The translations under genes and the position numbers were made by a program. This document shows, in pieces, positions 13,301 through 23,800 of a stretch of 64,000 nucleotides of DNA. The DNA lies in the NCBI RefSeq assembly GCF_037042905.1, contig NC_087252.1:22027701-22091700 (forward strand). The letters run 5' to 3'. The notes below the pieces were generated by a model that worked only from the letters and a program-made list of their open reading frames with translations, made no database searches and had not been told where the DNA came from. How positions within the stretch are numbered: the stretch's first letter is position 1; each line of letters opens with the position of its first letter. Source of the stretch: Lytechinus pictus (lineage: Eukaryota > Echinodermata > Echinoidea > Temnopleuroida > Toxopneustidae).

Positions 13301-16300
13301 AACTTGATAAACACAGTCAAGGATAATTAATATACATTTTTATGAGATTACATGCACTGGGCAAGAAGAGTGGTATATAGTTGTTAAAAAAAAATCAAAT
13401 TTGGTGCCAGACTAGATATTTATAATGGCAAAAATAATATCTTCCTCTCTGTTTCTCTTTCCATTATTTTTTTAACAGAACTTGATGAGATCAAGAGGGG
13501 CAATAAAAGAACTTGCATAGATACAAATAAAGATCCGCACTCGTCTCTCATATTTACAGGTTGTAGGAAGTTATGAGACTCTTCAATATATCCCTTGTCA
13601 GGGATGTAGTCAAGGCAGATACTTCCCCCGAGTCACGAGACCGCTGGAGAAAACCTTCTCGCATAGACTTTGCACATGTGACTCGGCTAGAGGCAAAGGC
13701 CAGAGCCAGCAAAATGTGACCTTGACTACATCCCTGCCCTATGTATATACCCCCCTCTGTAGGCAAGAAGTAGAAGTAGAAAAGACTGTTGCCTTACCTG
13801 TGCATAGAGAGCGTAGGCCTCGGCGCACTGGCTAAACTTCTTACAGCATTCTTCAAGGGCCTTGACGGCAGCCTGCATCTGCATTGGACTCTGGACCATG
13901 ACGGAGAGGCGGTAGTTGGCGTAGCAGTGCTGGGCGTGGGCCAGGGCAAAGTCAGGGCTCAGTGAACTGCACTTCTGGAAGTCCTCTACGGCTTTGTCGA
14001 CTCGTTCTAAGAGGAGCAAGAGCTGTGTTGGGAGATGGAGGAGAAGAGAACATGTCAAAGGGTTTTCCTTCTTGTTGTTCCCATTGCTATTATCCTCGCC
14101 ATCACCATTACAAGAGCAAATTTGCCGTCATCATCATCACCAACATCAACATTTGCTCCACCACAATCACAACCACCACCACCGCCACCACTATCATCAC
14201 CACCACCACTATCATCATCACCACCACCACCACCACCACCATCATCACCTTCATTATTACGACCATCGTCACTATTACCATCACAGAAGTCACCATCACC
14301 ACCATCATCTCCATTATCATCACCACCACCATCATCATCATCATCACTATCATCATCATCGTCATTACCATCACCATCATTATCAAGATTATTATCTTCA
14401 TCATCCTCCTACTACTCAAACCAAACTCACCAACATGAGCATCATAGTCATCATCATCTTCCTCCACCTCTTTATTATCATCACTATCATCATCTCCTTC
14501 TTTCTCCTTACTATCACCAAATTCATCATTACAATCACCGTCATCATTATCACCGCCACCTTCATCATCACTACCATCACCACTTTTGAACCAACGTATC
14601 AGTATTTTTTTAAGGCCACTCACCTGGCCTCTATGATGGTAGACATCTGCATTGTCTGGATCTATGGTAGCCGCTTGCCCAAAGTCGGTCATGGCTTCCA
14701 TCTGCTGGCCCTCCTGCATGTGCATGCTTCCACGCTTGATCAATGCATTCGCTTTCAACTGCAAACAGAAGAAAATTGAATACAACACATTTCATAATAA
14801 TTAAAGCGCCTATTACAACCAAGCATGAGTGTTTCATGAAGCTGTTTGTGAAGTAACGCACAACTTTACGCACGACTAAAACATGTATGGCAAGTTCCCC
14901 CAAGTCTGCGCAGTCCCCCTTGTCTGCGCACTCGCGTATCTGCGCGATTCTATTAAAAGAAGATATGCAACGAACACAGACTTAACACATGCAATACATA
15001 GACAGGTATTCATAAAAAAATTTGACTCAAATTAATGGGAAAATAATGAATTTAGGGCAATTCATGTGACAGCCTCAAAATGCAGCCTTTCTCATAAAAA
15101 TCCCCGAATCATGTGCAAAGTGAATGGGTGCGCAGACACGGGGTACCATTTTTTTTTCAATCTGAAAATGACTGCCCAAGGTTTTTTCAAGAAAATCCTA
15201 TATTTTCTTTCATTTTTTTAATGAGAAATTTGGTACACTTACTCTTAATAATATAAGGAACATTATTAACTGAAAGGTTTTCTGAAATAAGAAGAAATTC
15301 ATGTTAAATCTTAACTCAAATTGTTAGGTGCGCAGACTTGGGGCCCACCATCATACATGTTATTAGGTGATAAGACACTTACAGGGAGATATCATTTAAC
15401 ATAACAAAGGTCACCAGTCGTGCAAAAGGTCTTTTGTCTAATGAACAGCATTATGAAACACTGCCCTTCTTTACAAACCCAACTGTGCAGAAGGACCACC
15501 TTCTATGAATACATGTGGTCTGCCTGATGAATGCTCTCTGGGACGGGGTATGGCAAACCTAGATCATCTGTTGCCTTTTTACGTAGATAGCTAATATTTC
15601 TGACAAAATTAATTCTTCCCTTTAAGTGGTTACCATGGTTACATAAATGCATCATTATTCTTTCATTTAATATCTATTCGTTGTGGATAAGCTTGTTTCT
15701 TCTTGGAGGGCCCACACCTTGTGTATAATATCAACTGAAAACATTTTACATATTGTTTTCACAATGAATAGAATTAAATAAAATCTCTCGATGTACCTTT
15801 TTATCTGCTTCTGGTAATGTGATGACTTTATCCAAATCAGGCCTGGCTAACGTCCCCTGGCCTTTGAGAAGATAAAATGTCGCCCTCATCAGCAGAGCCT
15901 CTGGTAGCTTTGAACCTTCGCTGTCGATCTCCTCCGTGCAGGCGTCAATGATGGTCTCGTAGTTACCCTCTTTGAAGCAGTGCTTGGCCTTGGCGTAGCC
16001 AGCACTGGAGGGAAAGAGAGACAGAGAGAGAAAGAGGATTAGTACTATAATCAGTTTAAAGCTAAATGGAAGTAGTTGCAGCAATAATTTCATGAGTCAT
16101 GAGATGATGAATGAGATCATGAGTCTTTGAATCAAGATTGTCACCATGTCATGGGATATCTAGATCTTGTTTACTTACATTTATCTAACATGAAATCATG
16201 AAATATAAGCTATTCAACTACCACACTTAATATTACCAACAAAGATAAACACATGTGGGACAATGTATTATCATTGCTTGGAAAAAGAGCTCACATTAGG

Positions 16301-19300
16301 CTGAAATGCCATGCTTGTTTTGTCAATTTCTCAGCAATTACATATTTTCCACCAGAATCTTTTAGCAGCTATTTTTTTTACTTACACATATTCATGTACC
16401 CCTTGAGTGTGATTTCATTGGATTCTGTTTTAACTCATTTCCAGATTTTTACCAGGGCCCGTCTTATAAAGAGTTGCGATTAATCCGATCAGTCGCAACT
16501 ATGGAAAGCCAGCAAAGTCAACATACAAAATACATGATTGTTCAAAAAAATTTCTAGATATGAATGTATATCCATAAACACATTGATTTCTTGACAATTT
16601 GGTGTTTTTGCCTTTGTTTACAAAGGACAATTTGCAAATTTCCTTTAGAAAAATTATGACATTGTTGGATTTCCATGGTTACAATTGATTGGATCAATCG
16701 TAACTCTTTGTAAGACAAGGCCCAGGACTTGTATTTCTGTTTAAGCTGTAAAGATATTGGGCCGTATGCATAAAAACAAGCAATTGCTTGTGCTAGCCTT
16801 TTGCTTGAATCGGTATGCACACAAACAAGCAATTGCTTATAAGCAAAAGCTTTTGCTTACAAGCACAAACAATTGCTTACTACTCGTAAGCAAATGCTTA
16901 CCAAACAAGCAATTGCTTAAAACCGTATGCATAAAACAAACCTTTTACTTGTCTTGATAAGCAATTGCTTGCGTTTTTTCAAGCTCCTCCGGACCAGCTT
17001 GAGCTCTTGCTTACTCATGGCATTCTCGTTTAAGGATTAAATTTTCATACCGTTTCAAGCTCCATATTCCAGAGGTTATGTTGTGATTTCATATCTAATC
17101 AAATTCCTGTTATTTTAGACTTTTTACGGCAATTTTTGTCCATCGATCTACACAGAAACCCCCCTGATGCTCTGCGCTGTTTTCCCCCTATTTGCGTAAT
17201 AAAACATACTGCTGCCAGGTCGGGCACGAAGCGTCGTTGTCCTACAGTGCGATGTTCGCACAACCGTAACGATCCTTTGTCCAACACATAAGCAATTGCT
17301 TAGGCAGTGCAAGCAAAAAGTTTCAGCACAAGCAAAAGCTTTGCATACGAATTTAAGCAATTGCTTGAACTTGCCCTTTTGCTTGACCAGCTCTTGCTTT
17401 TGCTTATAAAAGCATTTGCTTATAAGCAATTGCTTGTCTTTATGCATACGGCCCAATGTCTTGGAATTGCAGAAGAAAATCTACCACTCTTGCCAATTTG
17501 TGATTCATGAGCACTGAAATAACATAGCAATGATCCGATTACTAATGATACACTAACACTAACAGATCCTATAGCAATTACAGATTATCATCACCCCAAT
17601 AATTGATTTCGTACACTCAAGACCACAAAGTATCTCCACTCCCTGGGGAGTAAGAGCATAATTACCTACCTGAGTCATCTGGAGAGCAGTAATCTTCTTC
17701 ACTTGTATTTGATTGTTTATTATACACTAACAAGAATTCCTATAGCACTTACAGATTATCATCACCACAATCATTGGATTCATTCACTCAAGACCACAAC
17801 AATGTATGCACTTTCTCCACTCCCTGGGGAGTAAGTTAATTACCTTGCGAAGTCATCCGGAAAGCAGTAATCTTCTTCACTTGTATTTGATTATTTATTA
17901 TACACTAATATTGGTTCCTACAGCACATCACCCCAAACATTGGATAAGGATTCATCAACTCAAGACCACAGACAATGTCCTTTCTCCACTCCCTGGGGAG
18001 TAAGTTAATTACCTTGCGAAGTCATCCGGAAAGCAGTAATCTTCTTCACTTGTATTTGATTATCAACAACAGTTTCATAAACACTTACAGATTATCATCA
18101 CCCGGATCATTGGTTTCACTCACTCAAGCCCTCAAACAATGTATGCACTATATCCACTCCCTGGGGGAGTGAGTTAACTATCTTGAGAAGTCATCCGGAA
18201 AGCAGTAATCTTCTTCACTTGTATTTGATTATCAACAACAGTTCCATAAGCGCTAACAGATTATCATCACCTGGATCATTGGTTTCACTCACTCAAGCCC
18301 TCAAACAATGTACGCATTATCTCCACTCCCTGGGGAGTCGGCAAAAACATTATTACCTTGCAAAGTCATCCGGAGAGCAGTAATCTTCATCACTTGTATT
18401 TGAGATGCCGTCATTTGAGAATGACGAGAAGTAGGACCTGATGAACTGACCGGACGGTAAGCTGGGTACTCTCTCCTAAAATGGGATATATCAAAAAGAA
18501 AATTAATCACTTCCAACACAGTTAACTTCAAACATGAAAAAAAAAAAAATTCTAACAGGAGTTGGTTCCCACTCACCATCCTCCTTACATGAACACATTC
18601 AAACATAAAATAAATCTTGAAATTCTCTCCTAACTTTACATATAAAATTTAATCTTGACCTAAATCTTGAACACAATCACACATTTTGAATTTTTCATTC
18701 AAATACTTGTAAACAATAAAAAAAATATATAATTAGATTTCAACTTTAGCAGACGGTAATCGAAAGGGATGAGAATCTTATTCAGCACTCTACAAAAAAC
18801 ACCAGTCATACATGTGTATATCTATACATACAATTGAGCCTAGAATCTGTGAGCCTTGCCTTAAAGAAATAATCCCTTTTGCAGCTCATACTAGACGATC
18901 TGTTTTTTATTTTGGACCACTCTTTCGGAACTCATTACCTAATTTTGTTAAATTATCAAAATCTTTAAATCAATTATAATAAACGTGCATGTCTCCAAAA
19001 CAAAACACTTCTAAACACGACTTTCCATTTATTGTAATGATTTGTTTTCACCCCCCTCCTTCTTTCTCTTAGACTTATTTGTAATTATGTTATGATTATG
19101 ATTGTATTGTTATTGTTTATTTTACATGTATTAATATGATTTATTCTTACTTTGGGGCCAATTCATACAAGCAGTTGTGCTTTCTTTGACCCCTCCACGT
19201 GTAATATATCTCTTAATGTCAATGATATATGCATATTGTTAACTGCTTTTTTTTTTGGAAATAAATTTGAATTTGAAGCTAAACTGGGATGGGTGCATGT

Positions 19301-20862
19301 GTAGTCAACGGATGACAGTGACGTTGGAGGTTATATACAATAGAAAGTGGAGGGTGCAAGTACAAAAATGGCCAATCGGTTTATAATAACCTAAGTCCAG
19401 CAGGTGGCTGCAAACTTCTGATAACTGGGAAGGCAGCCGCCTTGAAAGTAGTGAGGGAAGGTGTGTTCATGTTGCACATTACTTATGAATAGCTTTATGA
19501 AACACAATCCGGGAGAGATTCCTTGAACATTACAGTTGAACATACCGTGTATTTCTCAGCTGCTTTCTCTTTGCCGATCTCCTTGAGCATCTTGTCGGCC
19601 AGTATCATGCCTTGCTGATGTGAGAATCCTTCTAAGAGACATACTGCAGTCGCATCTATAGAGGGCGACAAAAAATAAATTAATGAAAGTGGAAATGATT
19701 TGATTTCTCTTTGCCAATCTCTTTGAGCATCTTATTCAGCGAGTATCATGCCTTGCTGATGTGAGAATCCTTCTAAGAGACATTCTGCAGTAGCATCTAT
19801 AGAGGGCGACAAACAACAAATTAATGAAAGTGGAATGGACTTCTTTCATAACTGTATATCAGGTATAAATTGGAATGTTATGTACCAGTATATATTGAAT
19901 TCAATAAGAGATTTAAAAAAAAAAAGCATGTTCAAGTCACATCTTCAGCTTCTTGATTTGTAATTATAGACATCTTAAAATCACAATTTTCTTTTTCTTT
20001 CACATACCAAATTATGATCTCTTCAATGTTTTTATTTCTTTAATTTTCTTCTCCTGTTTATTCAATTCATTTCTTGACCCCATTTCATAGAACTCATTCG
20101 ATGCCTCCACCCTTTACCAAAAATGTTCTCAGCCAATCCAATAGCATGACTTCAGGAGCATATAATAGTAGTTGTAACTTGTCATTGATAGCAAGCAATG
20201 GTGAAACCACAGTATACATGTATCCACAGATCTTTAATTGAGTTACTCGGGGGGGGGGGGGGGGTCACAAAGAGTTAAGTTTGACTTCGAGTCGCACTTA
20301 AATTTCCGGTTGCATGCTGTATAAAACGCATCACCGCATTGGGGACGCGTGCTATTGCGCATTAATCAATAAAACTGCGTGTTACAAATCATGCGTGCAT
20401 CAGTACTAAGCATGAATTCAAGACTTTTAAGTCATACTTAATTTTTGTGAAACACCCAACAGGGTTTCACAAAACAAAGTTCAAAGCTCTTAAAATCAAA
20501 TTGTAGAAATGACCCTACCTTCCAAACATTTCATTCTCTCATTCATCATCTCAAAGGCCTTTGCTCGGCGGAAGAGGGCCTTCACGTATCTACTATTCAG
20601 CTCAAGCGCATTGTTACAATCCGCCACTACCTGGGCATGGTTTTTCTAAAGAAGCAAATCAAAAAAGAAAAAGGAGTCAATTTCTACTTAAAAGACAGAA
20701 TTCATGGTACATGTAGTACAAGAAGCTTGACAAGAAATACTGGGAAGATGATTGTCAAAAAATATCTAAAAATATAGTACAAGGACTTCATATTAAAGCA
20801 TATATGTGGCCATAGGGTAATCTAGTTTAATTATCTTTCACTACAGTTTAACCCTAATTCTC

Positions 20863-20893
<31 letters not shown>

Positions 20894-23800
20894 ATAATGG
20901 CCCCCCCCTCGACAATTTTTGCGATATATCTGCTGCGCAAATTTTGAGAGCAAATTTGTGACGCCCGGGTACGCGGTTACGACATTACGCAACATTATGT
21001 ACATGTAAGTGCATGTCAGACCCCAAATTGCTCATAAACGTGATTTCATGTACAAATCCAATGCAGATTGTGTATCAGCCAAAATTCATAAATGTATCAT
21101 TATTTCTACTTTTACTGATTAAACTTAATTAATTTTGCCTTGTTTATGATCAGAATTAAGTCTGGAACGATTTCCATCGAAAAAACAATATAAAAACAAA
21201 GAAATACATAAGAAATTAAAAAACCAATAAAATACATAAGAAATCGGTCTTGGTACCAGAATTTTTTTCATTCACAATTGTTAGGAATGCTATAAAGAAT
21301 ATTTTCACCAAAAAATAGCATTCTAGGAGCTTTATTTAGTGAATCAGAGCAAAAAGTATGATTTCATGAATAAATTAGCATAATTAATTCATATAAAATA
21401 AAAATATATGAATTCAGTGAAATTTACCACTGCAACTGCGTAGATTACGTCATTCTCTACCGTCATGCAAAGTTTTGTTGTGATCGCGCAATCCGCGGCT
21501 GAGATCTTAAGGGGGGGCCATAATGGCCCCCCGCCCCGGGAATGACAAAAATCAAAATACCCCGGGAGATTTAGGGTTAAAGAGAAATTCCAGTAGTTGC
21601 AGTAAACACTGATTTCATGAAAAAGTCTGTTAAACCAGGCTTAATTGTCAGTATATCATCGAGGATCTAGATCTGGTACAGTTACATAAACTGAACTTTG
21701 TGAAATCTTGAATTCTACGCTGAAAAATGTTCAGACTGAACTTCCCCAACACAGATAAGCGCACCTGGGACAGTGTATAATTATTGCTTTGAGCGTCGGG
21801 CCCGACGCTCTACCCGAATCCTGTGCTTATTTGCTGATTTCTCAGCAATTACACAATTTCTTCCAGAATCCTTTGGCACATGCGTTTTATTTATACAAAC
21901 AGACACTTTCGTGGTCATTTCAGTGGATTCTGTACGAACTCATTTTGATATCGTTACCAAAACTGGCATTTACCTTTAAATGAAGACAAATGATTTAACA
22001 TATTAGGGACTTTAGTTTAGCTGCAATCTGTGAATTGCCAAACTTTAGAGTAGTGGGACAAAGTGTTTTATTGGTCTTTTTACCATTGACACCACTGTAT
22101 TCTTACCATCTGTTCATGGTCAGCAACCTGTTTCTCGTAATATATTGAGAGATCTTTGGCATTATCCTTTGGGCTAATATAACATTTTGAAATGTATTGT
22201 TCAGAGAGGGAAAGGGGGACAAAGGTTTTTTTTTCTTTCTTTTTTTTACCATTGTTGTTCTTAACATTAGCTCATGAGCAGCAGCCTTATTCTAAATATT
22301 CTGATTAAATGTTGAGACATAATTGCCATTGTCCTTTGGGCCAGTAGAATATTTTGAGACTTACAATTTGAAGAGAGGGGGGATTCTATATTCATTTTTT
22401 AGCCATTAACAGTAACACTACCATCTTACCATCTGTTCGTTGGCAGCAGCCTTATTCTGGTAGAACGTTGAGAGATCTTTGACGTTGTCCTTTGGGCATA
22501 TCTCGATGGCTTGGGAGTAGAGCTTGATGGCTTGCTCATAGTGTCCTGCCTTGAAGTACTTGTTGCCCCGGAGCTTGGCTGCTTGGGCTTGCTCTTCAGG
22601 GGTCTGGTGCATGGTGAGAAGATCGAATCAACATTTATCATCGTATTCATTTTATCATGACTTTACTGCTGTTAAGATAGTGTTAAAAAAATAAGCACTA
22701 GTAGAATTACACACACAAGGTACTTATGGAACAGTTCTAACATGTCCAAGGCATAGGGACCATCTCCAAGGTGACAAGCAGTGAATGAGCACTTTTGGAC
22801 TGGTACGAGATGACGTCATTTTTTGGCGTTCCATATGCCTCAGGTCCTCAAACACTATCAGAATCGAGAACCTCGCCACATCCATTTTGCGGTTCTCCTA
22901 AATCATAGACGACGTGCACGTGAGTGACGTCATTTTAACCGCTCAAGCCCAGCATGAAGATCAACCTTTCCCTTTTAAAACACATTTTGCAGTGACTTTT
23001 CACAAAATTAATGTAAGTTGTACGATGCATTCTGTTTATCATATTTGAAATTGCTTTCTGATCTCCAAAATATACATCGATATATATCCTAACTCGCGTA
23101 AAAAGGAATCAAAGCAAGTGAAAGGGCACATGTGCACAAGTTGCACCTTCGCATCACCCGACCGGGTCGCCAGGCGATGGTGCGCCAGATCTTCCGGGTC
23201 GGGCAGCGTGTCATGACCCGCTGGTTATCACGCTGTTTCATGTGGACGTACGTACACGTACAAGTCGAGTGAAATCTAAAGTATTCGCATCTGTAGTGAA
23301 CAAGGGCAGACGACGACGTCGACTCGAACGATCAGATGACTGCTACGTCGTTCACGTTCACTGCTCCTAAAACTTGCCAATAATTTTGCTTTACAAATTT
23401 GAATAGCATTTCTGTCCATAAGAGAAAAGCTCTCAACTACATGTAAGTAATGTACAGCCCTATGTGAAAATATGCTATACAAAAGACTGAATGCATAGCA
23501 GTTTTTCACAAATGTGGAGCAAATTGTGATGCGATACCAGGAAAATTATTCCCTGAACAAGTGTGTATATTACTCAATACCCGAGCAATATTATGTGTCT
23601 TATATTGTTTAAAAGAGAGTGAATCATGTTGGTCCATACTTGTGTGGTCGTAAGTGCCTAAGAGTAAGACCACAGGGTATGGGTACGCGCACGTCCCTAA
23701 ATGGGGAGATCGCGAACGGACGGCTGTGCGTTCGCAAGGGGCCTTGCCTGCGTGGAAGCCATCTTGATCACTTGAGAGTCAACCGGTGCGAGACGAGGAC

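Noticed and set aside
13994-14779. Long histidine/threonine/serine-rich ORFs on + (261, 184 and 158 aa)
   Set aside because: They are translations of the CAT/CAC microsatellite in TOM70 intron 7; their ends overlap TOM70 exons on the opposite strand.
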